Origin: Streptomyces sp. NBC_00154
Lineage (GTDB): Bacteria; Actinomycetota; Actinomycetes; Streptomycetales; Streptomycetaceae
Length of the DNA stretch: 64,000 nt
Reading direction: 5' to 3'
Assembly (NCBI RefSeq): GCF_026342835.1
Contig: NZ_JAPEMI010000001.1
Location: forward strand, 248,001 to 312,000
A model generated the notes under the pieces. The model made no database searches. It had not been told where the DNA came from and saw nothing but the letters and a program-made list of their open reading frames with translations. Both the position numbers and the translations under genes were made by a program. This document shows positions 43,618 through 52,406 of this stretch, one piece after another; positions within the stretch are counted from its first letter, which is position 1, and each line of letters opens with the position of its first letter.

Positions 43618-45705
43618 TCAGTGCCGCCGCCTGCCGCCCCTGCCCCTGCCGCTTGCGCCCGGTCGGCGCCGCTGATGGCTGCGGCCGAGATGCGCGGCCG
43701 GCCGCCGACGGGCCTGCTCGGCAACCGTCCTCAGATCCGCCAGACCCGCCTGGTCGGGGTGACCGGATGCGAGAGCGGCCTCAAGAGCCTTATGGGCAGA
43801 GAGTTCCTGGCCGCCCAGGATTTCGAGCAAGCCTTCGGGGCCCGCTGTCTCCAGGAGCTGGAGCAGACTCTCGGCGACCATGACGAGGCTCTCGGGCTCG
43901 TTGAGGTCCTCGGCACCGAGGACCTCCCGGCGCACCAGCACACTCAGGGCAGTGGGGCCGAGGAGCGGGTCGCCGCGCAGGCCGCGCAGCAGGGCCTCGC
44001 CGTCCGGGTACGCGTCGACGAGTGCGTCCAGCATGGCTTCGGCGCGGGTACGGAACGGGGTCGCGCGCACCGCGTCGGTCAGCTTCTGCAGCGCCTCGGC
44101 AGAGCTCTCCTGGGCGGCGACCCAGGCAGCGAGTTCGGTGCGGGCGGCGTCCGGGTCGTAGTGCTCGGCGATGACACCGAGAAGCCCGGCGGCGGGGGCG
44201 TGGGCGAGTTCGCCGACGCGCGGGGCATCACGCCCCTCGGCGAGCAGCCGACGGCGTACGGAGTCGTGGCCGAGGGCGGTGAGCCGGATCAACTCGACGG
44301 GTCCGTCGGTCAGTTCCGCCCGCTGCTCCTTGCTCCGCTCTGCGGCATCCTCGCTCTCACCGTGTCCACCGGCGACGACGCCGAAGAGCTCGGCCAGCTC
44401 CGGCGGCATCCCGGCGGGCGGCAGCACGGACTCCTCGAGCGGTATGTCGAGGAAGACCGGGTCGGCCATGCCCTCGTGCCGCTTGATCGCGCCAAGGTCC
44501 TCCAGCACGTCCAATGCGGTGCGCAGATCACGGTCCGCATGTGCGAGTTCCAACTGCCAGGCGTAGTACCCGGTCAGGTCGTACTCGGTGCGGTAGCTCA
44601 GGTGCAGCGAGTCGCGCAACCGGGGCCAGGGCATGGCGTGCGGCAGGCTGTAGAGGGTGTTGAGAACATCCGGCACGATGTCCTCGAAGCTGACGAAGAG
44701 CATCGACCCGACGTGTCGGCCGCCGCGGGAGCCCAGGAGTGGCACGCGCAGCTCGGAGAAGGTCTCGAAGGCGTGCCGCCACAGCGCGAGCGGGTCCTTG
44801 AGCAGGGGCTGCGCCTTGGCGACCGCGTACAGCCGCCCCTTGACCACCCGTACCAGCCGGGCCTTCTTCGCCCATTCGACCGCAAGCCCGAGCCGCGGCA
44901 GCTGCGTGGAGGAGCGCACCTTGTCCACCGCGTCGCCTGTCCCCAGCTCGGCGACGAGGGCGCGCGCGTCCGCCATTCGCAAGTTGCCCGTGGCGGTGAG
45001 CGCGCGCCCCTCAGGGCCCGCCCAGTCGGCGATCCCTCGCAGCCACCGCAGCGCGCGGGACGTCTCGGCGCGTGCACGCAGCTCCTTCTCCGCGGGCAGC
45101 AGGACCGGCAGCTGCGGTTCGGCGCGTGTCACGGCTGCCGGGCCGCGCGTCAGGTGGTTGCGCAACACCTCGTCCAGTACGTCCTGGTCGTACGGCACCT
45201 CGCCTTGCTGAGCCTGCTCCACGAAGCTTTCAAGCGCCGCCGGATCCTGGACATCGACCCCCTGCTCGGCTGCGGTGACCGCCCAGAACTTCGCCATCCC
45301 CCAGCGGCCGCGGTCAGCCATGGCGGGTGCGTACTTCGGTGCGAGGGTCTCGATCGCAGCAAGGTTGTCGGCCGACGAGGCCCCGCGCGGGTCGCTGAGG
45401 CCCATCGCATCGAGGTAGCGCAGCAGGGCCGCAAGTGTGCCGGGCGCATCCGCCGGCTCTTCGCCGGGCAGCACGGTGGCCGTGCGCGGCAGCCAGTCCA
45501 GCAGATACTCCTCGATGTGCCGGGGCTCCCACAGCCCCAGACGCCCGTCGCAGGTACCTCGGTGGCGATAATCGAACGCCGTCTCGACGAAGAACGGGTC
45601 CACGCTCTCGCCCCGCTCGCGTGCCCACTGACCCATCCGGCGGATCAGCAGCGAACACGCCGCCTCGTATTCCTCGGTCTCCTCGGGCGCGAAGAACATC
45701 CTCAT
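43618..45705 (-). CDS. Large cytosolic protein of unknown function
   Basis: I do not recognise a named family for this ~695-residue protein, though long cytosolic proteins of this kind are common in Streptomyces. It is mostly helical with several winged-helix-like or helicase-associated stretches (LLRYLDAMGLSDPRG, ADARALVAELGTGDAVDKVR, LGHDSVRRRLLAEGRD). A HEAT-like C-terminal part is followed by a very basic tail of about 30 residues rich in Arg and His. There is no signal or membrane segment. ATG 45705 (MRMFFAPEE) is chosen; ATG 45699 is possible. The basic tail suggests nucleic-acid contact. Confidence 0.65.
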   Translation of the reverse strand: MRMFFAPEETEEYEAACSLLIRRMGQWARERGESVDPFFVETAFDYRHRGTCDGRLGLWEPRHIEEYLLDWLPRTATVLPGEEPADAPGTLAALLRYLDAMGLSDPRGASSADNLAAIETLAPKYAPAMADRGRWGMAKFWAVTAAEQGVDVQDPAALESFVEQAQQGEVPYDQDVLDEVLRNHLTRGPAAVTRAEPQLPVLLPAEKELRARAETSRALRWLRGIADWAGPEGRALTATGNLRMADARALVAELGTGDAVDKVRSSTQLPRLGLAVEWAKKARLVRVVKGRLYAVAKAQPLLKDPLALWRHAFETFSELRVPLLGSRGGRHVGSMLFVSFEDIVPDVLNTLYSLPHAMPWPRLRDSLHLSYRTEYDLTGYYAWQLELAHADRDLRTALDVLEDLGAIKRHEGMADPVFLDIPLEESVLPPAGMPPELAELFGVVAGGHGESEDAAERSKEQRAELTDGPVELIRLTALGHDSVRRRLLAEGRDAPRVGELAHAPAAGLLGVIAEHYDPDAARTELAAWVAAQESSAEALQKLTDAVRATPFRTRAEAMLDALVDAYPDGEALLRGLRGDPLLGPTALSVLVRREVLGAEDLNEPESLVMVAESLLQLLETAGPEGLLEILGGQELSAHKALEAALASGHPDQAGLADLRTVAEQARRRPAAHLGRSHQRRRPGASGRGRGGRRRH

Positions 45706-46416
45706 CACACCGGCCCTGCCTGTCCTGTCGTACGGCCGCGGTCCCACAGCATGCCAACGGCCCCGGGCCCGATGGAGATCACGGTTCCGCGGGACCAGGC
45801 GTCACTATTGAACCGTAACCGGTCCGCCGGTGGCCGCAGATGCTGACAGGGTGGAGGAGATGATTCTGCACTGTCGGCAACGCGTCCCCGTTGGGTTCAG
45901 GGCGCTGCGAAAAGTGCGGGAAGCGGGAGCGAGGACTGGGCCCCAGGTGAGAATGCGCCGCCGGGCGAGAGCGCCCCACGGGTCGCAGCGGCCGGTGGGT
46001 CCCGACGACCGTAACGGCGTCGGGCGGCGAGCGCGTGCCCGTCGCCGTGTCGATTCCGCTCTTCGCCGCCGCCTCCCCGCACCGTGCGACGGCAGCCGGC
46101 GCACCATGCGCCGCGCCGGGGCTGCGGATGCCATGTCTCAGTGCGCGGCCATCTGCGAGCTCGACCCGCGGCCCGTACGGTGCCCGGGTCGTACGCGGAC
46201 CAACCGGTCGGTGAAGGTGATACCGAAGACGCCGTGCGGGTCGGCGCGTTGACCGTCTGCTGGCCGGAAACGACTGCGACGCGCGCGCCGGATCCCCCAC
46301 ACCATTGGTACGCCGATGGAGAGTCTCCCGACACCCGGTGTCTACCCATGAGTAACTCCCGCTGATTTGATGTGGGTTGCTCCACCCACCCCCCATCAGC
46401 AGAAGCAGGAGACCCC
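45706..46416. other. Intergenic region, no supported gene
   Basis: This 711-base stretch contains promoters for the flanking divergent genes. Open frames on both strands are Arg-rich, lack ribosome sites and look like high-GC noise. No RNA gene was recognised. Confidence 0.45.
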
Positions 46417-47397
46417 GTGCCGCTCACCGCGCCCCGTCGCACCTCCGGCGTAACTCTGTCCGCCGCGCTCGTCGCCGTCACGCTGGCCGCACATGTCCCT
46501 CAGGCATCGGCCGCCGACACCCCGCCGCTGAGGGTTCTCACCTACAACACGTTCCTGATGAGCAAGAACCTGCACCCGAACTGGGGTCAGGACCACCGTG
46601 CGGCAGAGATCGCGAAGGCATCGTTCTTTCAGGGCAACGACGTCGTGGTGCTCCAGGAAGCCTTCGACAACTCCGCTTCCGACGCGCTGGCACAGAACGC
46701 GTCCGCCCAATACCCGTATCGGACGCCGGTGGTGGGCCGGAGCAAGAGCGGCTGGGACGCCACGGGTGGTGCCTACTCGGCCGCCACTCCGGAGGACGGC
46801 GGTGTCACCGTACTGAGCAAGTGGCCGATCGTCCGCAAGGAGCAGTTCATCTACAAGGACGCCTGCGGCAGCGACTGGTGGTCCAACAAGGGCTTCGTCT
46901 ATGCCGAGCTGAACGTCAACGGCACGACGGTGCATGTGGTGGGAACCCACGCGCAGTCGACCGACTCCGGATGCGGGACGGGTGAGGCGGCGCAGATGCG
47001 CAGCCGGCAGTTCAAGCAGATCGACGCCTTCCTCGACGCCAAGAACATTCCCGCGTCCGAACAGGTCATCGTGGCGGGCGACATGAACGTCGACTCCCGC
47101 TCCCCCGAGTACGCATCGATGCTCGCCGATGCCGGACTTGTCGGAGCCGATGCCCGCACCGGGCACCCGTACTCCTTCGACACCCAGGACAACTCGATCG
47201 CTTCGTACCGCTACCCCGACGACCCCCGCGAGGATCTCGACTACGTCCTCCACCGGGCCGGGCACGCGAAGCCGTCCGGGTGGACCAACGAGGTGGTCAA
47301 GGAGCAGAGCGCGCCCTGGACCGTCTCCAGTTGGGGCACCGACTACACGTACACGAATCTCTCCGACCACTACCCGCTGATCGGTTCCGTCGGCTAG
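46417..47397 (+). CDS. sph: Secreted sphingomyelinase C-type phosphodiesterase
   Basis: This 326-residue exported member of the endonuclease/exonuclease/phosphatase superfamily has a signal peptide ending ASA. Motifs run VLTYNTFLMSKNL (metal Asn), VVVLQEAFDNSASDAL (metal Glu), GTHAQS, VIVAGDMNVDS (Asp/Asn) and LSDHYPLIG (general-base His). Order and length match bacterial neutral sphingomyelinases, which hydrolyse sphingomyelin to ceramide and phosphocholine; other phosphodiester substrates are possible. GTG 46417 has GCAGGAGA just upstream. Confidence 0.85.
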   Translation: MPLTAPRRTSGVTLSAALVAVTLAAHVPQASAADTPPLRVLTYNTFLMSKNLHPNWGQDHRAAEIAKASFFQGNDVVVLQEAFDNSASDALAQNASAQYPYRTPVVGRSKSGWDATGGAYSAATPEDGGVTVLSKWPIVRKEQFIYKDACGSDWWSNKGFVYAELNVNGTTVHVVGTHAQSTDSGCGTGEAAQMRSRQFKQIDAFLDAKNIPASEQVIVAGDMNVDSRSPEYASMLADAGLVGADARTGHPYSFDTQDNSIASYRYPDDPREDLDYVLHRAGHAKPSGWTNEVVKEQSAPWTVSSWGTDYTYTNLSDHYPLIGSVG

Positions 47398-47601
47398 CGG
47401 GACGGTGTCAACCGGCCGGCCTCGGAATCACCCGCGTCATACGTCGTGCCGACCGGTGCCTCTTCGACCGCAGCCACAGTGTGGGGGTACGCCACGGGGT
47501 CGGGGCGTGGCGTCGGTGGCTGCGGGAACGGCTGTCGTGGGCAGGCCGGTCGCGGGGATGCGGCCTGCGGTGGTTCGCCCGGTGGGTCTTGTTCGGGTGC
47601 T

Positions 47602-47627
47602 GGTCGCCCGGGACTTGCTGGGCGACC
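47602..47627 (-). terminator. Hairpin after the transglycosylase gene
   Basis: GGTCGCCC and GGGCGACC pair around a 10-base loop, 21 bases beyond the transglycosylase stop on the minus strand. Confidence 0.6.
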
Positions 47628-47648
47628 GGGGTGCTTCGTCGGGACGGA

Positions 47649-48128
47649 TCAGTAGGCCGAGTTGACGTTGTCGATCGAGCCGTAGCGGTGCGCGGCGTAG
47701 TTGGCGGAGGCCGTGATGTTGGCGACCGGGTCGTAGATGTTCGTCGAGGTGCCGGGGACGTGGTACGCGTTGAAGGTGGGGTCGATGACCTGCATCAGGC
47801 CCTTGGACGGGATGCCCTTCATGGCGTTGGAGTCCCAGTTGTTGATGGCGTTGGGGTTGCCGGAGGACTCGCGCATCAGGTTCTTGTGGATGCCCTCGTA
47901 GGTGGCCGGGATGCCCTGCTTGTGCAGGATCTCCAGCGACTGGTTGATCCAGGTGTCGACGTTGCCGCCGGACTGGGCGGGGGCGGGGGCGGGGGTGGCG
48001 GCCGAGGCGGCCGGGGCGCTGACGACGGTGCCGGCCATGACGGCGGCGCCGGCTGCGACCATGCCCAGCGAGATCTTCTTGGTCTTGGTCATGCGGGCGA
48101 AGTTCTTGGGCATCGCGGTGATCTGCAC
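47649..48128 (-). CDS. Secreted lytic transglycosylase (SLT domain)
   Basis: This 159-residue precursor has a signal peptide ending ASA and an Ala/Pro linker. The SLT goose-lysozyme-like domain follows: LMRESSGNPNAINNWDSNA with the catalytic Glu, GLMQVIDPTF, and YDPVANITASANYAAHRYG. Such enzymes cleave peptidoglycan during growth or spore germination. GTG 48128 with AGGAA 7 bases upstream is used, though ATG 48113 is possible. The long upstream region could carry a regulatory leader. Confidence 0.9.
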   Translation of the reverse strand: MQITAMPKNFARMTKTKKISLGMVAAGAAVMAGTVVSAPAASAATPAPAPAQSGGNVDTWINQSLEILHKQGIPATYEGIHKNLMRESSGNPNAINNWDSNAMKGIPSKGLMQVIDPTFNAYHVPGTSTNIYDPVANITASANYAAHRYGSIDNVNSAY

Positions 48129-48761
48129 GTGGTAATTCCTGTTCTGTCGGGGGGTGATGCCAAGAATTGTTAATCGGGAGGGAATCCCGGGTCAATGCCC
48201 ACCTCTTACTACTACGATTAGTATCGGGTGCAAGAAATGATGGAAAAGTGGCTTCGCTGCCGGGGAGCGGGCCTCGATGGTCTACTATTCAGCTTCAGAG
48301 TGACGCCCGTCATATGGCCCACCCCACACGGCAAATGCCTCAAATCGGCACAAGAGTGACGCAGATCATGTGGCCTGCGTCATATCGAGGACATCTAATT
48401 CACTCACCGTAATGCAATAAAAGCACTCTGCATTCATGGCGAGGTGGTGGGATATCGGCGCTCATCGGCGGGGAATCCTGGCCGGTGATTGAGGGCCGAC
48501 GGCCGGGGCCTGACGTCTGCCGACGGTATGTACCGGGGCTGATTCAGTGCCGCACATTCGCGTGAATGCACCGAGCATGGGGCGAGGCTCCCGCCGACGG
48601 TCGTGAGGCATGGGCGAATGGACCATCCCGCACGCTGATCAGCGGGCGGGATCCTCCTCCGCCGCCTGCGGATCGGCGCCCCGGCGGGGTGACCTGGCCT
48701 CACGCTGCGGGCCGTGGGCGACCGCCCACGAACGGCACCTGGTGCGCCGGGCCGCGAAGGG
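48129..48761. other. Long upstream region of the transglycosylase gene
   Basis: The first ~290 bases beyond the start are AT-richer than usual and include two TGACGC-type tracts (48300, 48355) that could be regulator sites. I looked for the conserved c-di-AMP (ydaO) riboswitch blocks often found before Streptomyces cell-wall hydrolases and did not find them. 48440-48760 holds no supported gene. Confidence 0.4.
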
Positions 48762-49328
48762 TCATCGGGATGGACCGGCTACGCGCCAGGGCGTGGGGAG
48801 TGTGTATTCCCATCCGGGCTGCCACGGGGACGAGGCCTCGACGAGGGCTTGCCAGTGGGCGCCGGTGAGCAGACAGTCCAGCGCCCAGCGGTTGGCGGAG
48901 TGCGCGATCACGAGGACTCGGGTTCCGTCCCGGTCGGCAGCGAGGTCACGCAGGAAGTCATCGGTGGCGGCCTGGACGTCGCGGTAGCTCTGGCCACCGG
49001 GGAACGGTTCATCGATGTGCCGGGCCCGCTGGGCCTCGACGAAGGCTACCGGCCGGCCGTTGAGCTCTCCGTAGTTGCATTCACGCAGGCGGGGGTCCTG
49101 GTGGATGGGCAGCGGGGTGTCGGTAAAGGCGATCTGCGCGGTCTCCACAGCGCGGTCCAGATCAGAGGTGAAGACTGCGGCGATGCCGTCGTCGCGGCGG
49201 CGGCGGCCGAGTTCGCGGGCCTGTAGGCGGCCAGTCGCGGAGAGCGTGCCCGGCAGCCAGCCGGTGGCGATCCCCGCCTCGTTGTCGGCCGTGGTGGCGT
49301 GGGTCTCGTACACGATCTCAATGGACAT
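48762..49328 (-). CDS. Histidine phosphatase superfamily protein with altered RHG motif
   Basis: This 188-residue protein has the phosphoglycerate-mutase-like fold: AVFTSDLDRAVETAQIA, RLRECNYGELNG and VLVIAHSANRWALD (second catalytic His). The first catalytic motif reads YETHATTADNE instead of RHGET: the phospho-accepting His is present but the Arg is Thr and the Gly is Ala. DNEAGIATGWLPGTLS then follows as usual. It may still be a phosphatase with changed substrate binding. The substrate is unknown. Confidence 0.82.
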   Translation of the reverse strand: MSIEIVYETHATTADNEAGIATGWLPGTLSATGRLQARELGRRRRDDGIAAVFTSDLDRAVETAQIAFTDTPLPIHQDPRLRECNYGELNGRPVAFVEAQRARHIDEPFPGGQSYRDVQAATDDFLRDLAADRDGTRVLVIAHSANRWALDCLLTGAHWQALVEASSPWQPGWEYTLPTPWRVAGPSR

Positions 49329-49510
49329 GCGCGCACTCCTTCGGGATCAAGCGCTTCGGCAGGGGGCATCCGTCGCACCGGGGACTTCTCCCTCTCAGCA
49401 GGCCCCGCAACGCCCTTGGCAGATAATCGCGTAGCGGGGCGGGAGACTGCACGACCGGCACTCCACCCCGACCATGTCCCGGACCTGCGCCACCCCGAAG
49501 GAACCCCTCC

Positions 49511-50335
49511 ATGGGCCACGCCCTCCCACCGTTCCACCTCCTGCCTGGCGCGCCCGCGTCACCGGTTCTGCTACACGTACCGCACTCGGCACGTGTCGTC
49601 CCCGATCACGTACGCGCCGGGATCAAGCTGGACGACGAGGCTCTGGATCTCGAACTCGACCACATCACGGACTCCCATACGGCCAAGTTGGCCGCCGAGG
49701 CGGCTACGTCAGCGCCTCTCACGCCGTGGCGATTCGTCAACGGTCTGTCGCGACTCGTCATCGATCCCGAACGGTTCCCCGACGAACGCGAGGAGATGCT
49801 GGCCGTCGGCATGGGCGCGGTCTACACGCAGACCACGCACCGCGAGCCGCTTCGCTCACCGGACGTTGATCCGCAGGCGTTGATCGACCGCTACTTCCAC
49901 CCGTACGCGGCAGCAATGACGGCCGCCGTCGACGAACGCCTGGCGGCCACCGGACGCGCGGTCGTCATCGACGTCCACTCCTATCCGTCGGCTCCGCTTC
50001 CCTACGAACTCCATGGCACCGGACCACGCCCACCGATCTGCCTCGGCACCGACGCCTTCCACACACCGCCGGACCTGCTGGCCCGGGCCGAGGAGGCGTT
50101 CGCCGGGTTCGGGGGCACGGGCATCAACAGCCCCTTCGCCGGTACGTACGTACCGCTGAAGCATTACGGCGTGGACCCGCAGGTCAGCGCGCTGATGATC
50201 GAAATCCGCCGGGACGTGTACATGCCCGAGCCGGGAGGCCCCGCCCACCCCGTCGGATCGACCGCGCTCGCGTCGGCGCTGGCCGCCCTGGTCGGCGCGC
50301 TGTCCGGTGCGAGCGAACAGGATGCACGGGCGTGA
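49511..50335 (+). CDS. N-formylglutamate amidohydrolase family protein
   Basis: This 274-residue cytosolic hydrolase has LLHVPHSARVVP (zinc-ligand region), FVNGLSRLVIDPERFPDE, YFHPYAAAM and VIDVHSYPSAPLPYE, the hallmark blocks of the HutG/N-formylglutamate amidohydrolase family. IEIRRDVYM lies near the C-terminus. It would release formate from N-formylglutamate or act on a related acyl-amino acid. The neighbouring genes give no histidine-degradation context. The stop lies 117 bases from the DUF899 gene, so co-transcription is possible. Confidence 0.88.
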   Translation: MGHALPPFHLLPGAPASPVLLHVPHSARVVPDHVRAGIKLDDEALDLELDHITDSHTAKLAAEAATSAPLTPWRFVNGLSRLVIDPERFPDEREEMLAVGMGAVYTQTTHREPLRSPDVDPQALIDRYFHPYAAAMTAAVDERLAATGRAVVIDVHSYPSAPLPYELHGTGPRPPICLGTDAFHTPPDLLARAEEAFAGFGGTGINSPFAGTYVPLKHYGVDPQVSALMIEIRRDVYMPEPGGPAHPVGSTALASALAALVGALSGASEQDARA

Positions 50336-50451
50336 CACCCGGCCCATGCCTTTCACTACAACACCGCCGCCTCGCGAGTCCCCGTACAGGAACAGACAAT
50401 GGTGACCAGGGCAGCAGCTCCGTGCCGGCCCCCCTCGAAGAGGAGGTAGCG

Positions 50452-51132
50452 ATGCGTCTGACCAATCTCGTCGGGGAGTCGGCCGAACACGTCAGCGCCC
50501 GCGAGGAGCTGCGACTGGCCGAGATCGAGCTGATGCGCCACCGCGAACGCGTCGCTGACCTGCGCCGCCGACTGCCGCTGGGGCCCGTCGTCGACGACTA
50601 CGCGTTCGAGGAAGGCCCCGCGGATCTCCACGCGGACGATGTGCCGGTGCAGACCGCACGATTGAGCGAGCTGTTCACCCAGCCCGGGCGCGACCTCGTC
50701 GTCTATCACTTCATGTACGGCAAGCAGCAGACCCAGCCTTGTCCCATGTGCACCATGTGGATCGACGGGTTCAACGGAATCGCCCACCACGTCGCGCAGA
50801 ACGTCGACTTCGCGATTGTGGCCGCGGCCGACCTGCCCACACTCCGCGCGCACGCACGGGACCGGCACTGGGAGAACCTGCGGCTGCTCAGTGCCGGGGC
50901 CGGCACCTTCAAATACGACCTCGGCAGCGAGGACGCCGAGGGAAACCAGGACTCGACGGTGTCGGTGTTCACCCGCGACAGCGACGGCTCGGTACGCCAC
51001 TTCTACTCAGCACACCCCCGGATGTCCGACGACATCGACCAACGCGGCATCGACCTGCTCAGCCCGGTGTGGCACATCCTCGACCTCACCCGCCAAGGCC
51101 GGGACAACTGGTTCGCAGAACTGAGTTACTAG
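50452..51132 (+). CDS. DUF899 thioredoxin-like protein
   Basis: This 226-residue DUF899 protein has a helical N-terminal segment (REELRLAEIELMRHRERVAD), LSELFTQPGRDLVVYHFMYG, the redox pair CPMCTMWIDGFN and a thioredoxin-like core with RDSDGSVRHFYS. Members are thought to be redox-active, but the reaction is unknown. ATG 50452 has GAGGAGG 6 bases upstream, preferred to an in-frame extension. Confidence 0.85.
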   Translation: MRLTNLVGESAEHVSAREELRLAEIELMRHRERVADLRRRLPLGPVVDDYAFEEGPADLHADDVPVQTARLSELFTQPGRDLVVYHFMYGKQQTQPCPMCTMWIDGFNGIAHHVAQNVDFAIVAAADLPTLRAHARDRHWENLRLLSAGAGTFKYDLGSEDAEGNQDSTVSVFTRDSDGSVRHFYSAHPRMSDDIDQRGIDLLSPVWHILDLTRQGRDNWFAELSY

Positions 51133-51190
51133 CCTGTGTCGGTTGGGATCAGGGACTCCTGCCCCCCCAAAAAAAGCCCATACGCAGCTG

Positions 51191-51883
51191 TTACGACCTT
51201 GAGCGCACGCCACTGACGAGCTGGCATCGCACCGGGTTGGCCGCGTCCGGAGCGGCCAGGATCTCGATGCCTTCGATGTCGAATCCGTGTCGGATCAGAA
51301 GCTCTTCCCACAGGCTGGGCGAGAGCACCCACACATGCACGGAAAGAGGAGCGTGGCCGCTCAGGCGTACCTCCTCCACACGCGGCCGCACACTCGCCGA
51401 GGGACCCACCCCCTCCGCGTTCGTGTGCAGAACCGAGAAGACCAGTCGGCCGTCGGTCCGGAGTGCATCCCGGATGGCGGGCAGCGCCCGGTCCGGGTCG
51501 ATGTAGCTCAGACCGTGCACGGAGTAGACGACGTCGTACGGCGTACCGGCTCGCGCGTACTCAATCGCGTCGCCGTGCACGAAACTCACCCCGCCTGTGT
51601 TCCCGTACTGGCCCCGAGCACGCCGGAGTTGCGTGGCCGATGAGTCGATCGCATCAACGCGGGCGCCATGCGCACGGGCCAGGTGGGCCGCGTAGCGACC
51701 CGTGCCGCAGCCGATGTCGAGGACTCGTTTGCCGCTCACTTCACCGAGGGCCTCCGTTCCGGGGCCCTCACCCCAGAAGCCCCAGTCGATGGAGCCGGCC
51801 ACCGGCGGAACATATCCCCTGTGAAGCTGGCGCCGCCCGTACTCCGTCCAACTCCGCGCGTTCTCAGACTCCCAGTTCCCCAC
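51191..51883 (-). CDS. Class I SAM-dependent methyltransferase
   Basis: This methyltransferase of about 230 residues has SAM-binding motif I VLDIGCGTGRYAAHLA, then DAIDSSATQLRRAR, VVYSVHGLSYIDP and a motif III region GRLVFSVL. The substrate is unknown. The start is ambiguous between GTG 51889 and GTG 51883; the latter has GAGGGG five bases upstream. It is convergent with the DUF899 gene. Confidence 0.82.
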   Translation of the reverse strand: MGNWESENARSWTEYGRRQLHRGYVPPVAGSIDWGFWGEGPGTEALGEVSGKRVLDIGCGTGRYAAHLARAHGARVDAIDSSATQLRRARGQYGNTGGVSFVHGDAIEYARAGTPYDVVYSVHGLSYIDPDRALPAIRDALRTDGRLVFSVLHTNAEGVGPSASVRPRVEEVRLSGHAPLSVHVWVLSPSLWEELLIRHGFDIEGIEILAAPDAANPVRCQLVSGVRSRS

Positions 51884-52406
51884 GGTCACACCCCTCGCCC
51901 GCTGTCCGCCTGAACAGGCGATACCCGGTGGGCGCATCGCTACACAAACACCCAATTACGCTCCACTCGGATGAACTTCACAAACCTTCCACCCTTCCTT
52001 ACCCACCACGGATGCGGGGCACGGAGCGAGTCAAGTCCTCCATCCGGTCGGCAGCGGAACGCACTCAGAGCGCCTCGGACCCCTGAGCCATGGAGCAGGC
52101 GAAGTCACCCCGACGGAAGTGAGGCATTCGCGCCCGCGCAGCCCTCGGAGGAGCAGTGTCGGGCCGGATCCAAACCGGCGAGCGGTTTGTTGGGGGAGAC
52201 CGCGCCACCGCCGCCCCGCGGCACCCCCCTTGCTTACCGCCCCGTAACCTCTGAATTACCTCAGATTTATTCCTGCGTGACGTTGAGCACTGTCAGAATC
52301 GCAGGATTCCCGGATGATGTGGCGTCGGACCGTGTCACGGTGACGGCTGCCTGGCCCGCCACGGCCGGGAACGCCCACCTTCCCCTCACAAAGGCGAACC
52401 CTCTCC
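51884..52406. other. Intergenic region upstream of the amino-acid permease
   Basis: Divergent promoters for the methyltransferase and the permease are expected. A small AT-rich patch (52250-52290) precedes the permease and may hold its promoter. No gene is supported. Confidence 0.4.

Noticed and set aside
45830..46252. Open frames on both strands in the 45.7-46.4 kb gap
   Set aside because: They are Arg-rich, have no ribosome sites and no protein-like motifs; third-position GC explains them.
48129..48420. Possible c-di-AMP (ydaO) riboswitch before the transglycosylase gene
   Set aside because: The position is right for Streptomyces wall hydrolases, but I could not find the conserved sequence blocks or stems.
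49346..49363. AAGCGCTTCGG near the histidine phosphatase start, resembling the LacI operators
   Set aside because: Only a 10-base core matches and the palindrome is broken on one side; such matches are expected by chance in this genome.
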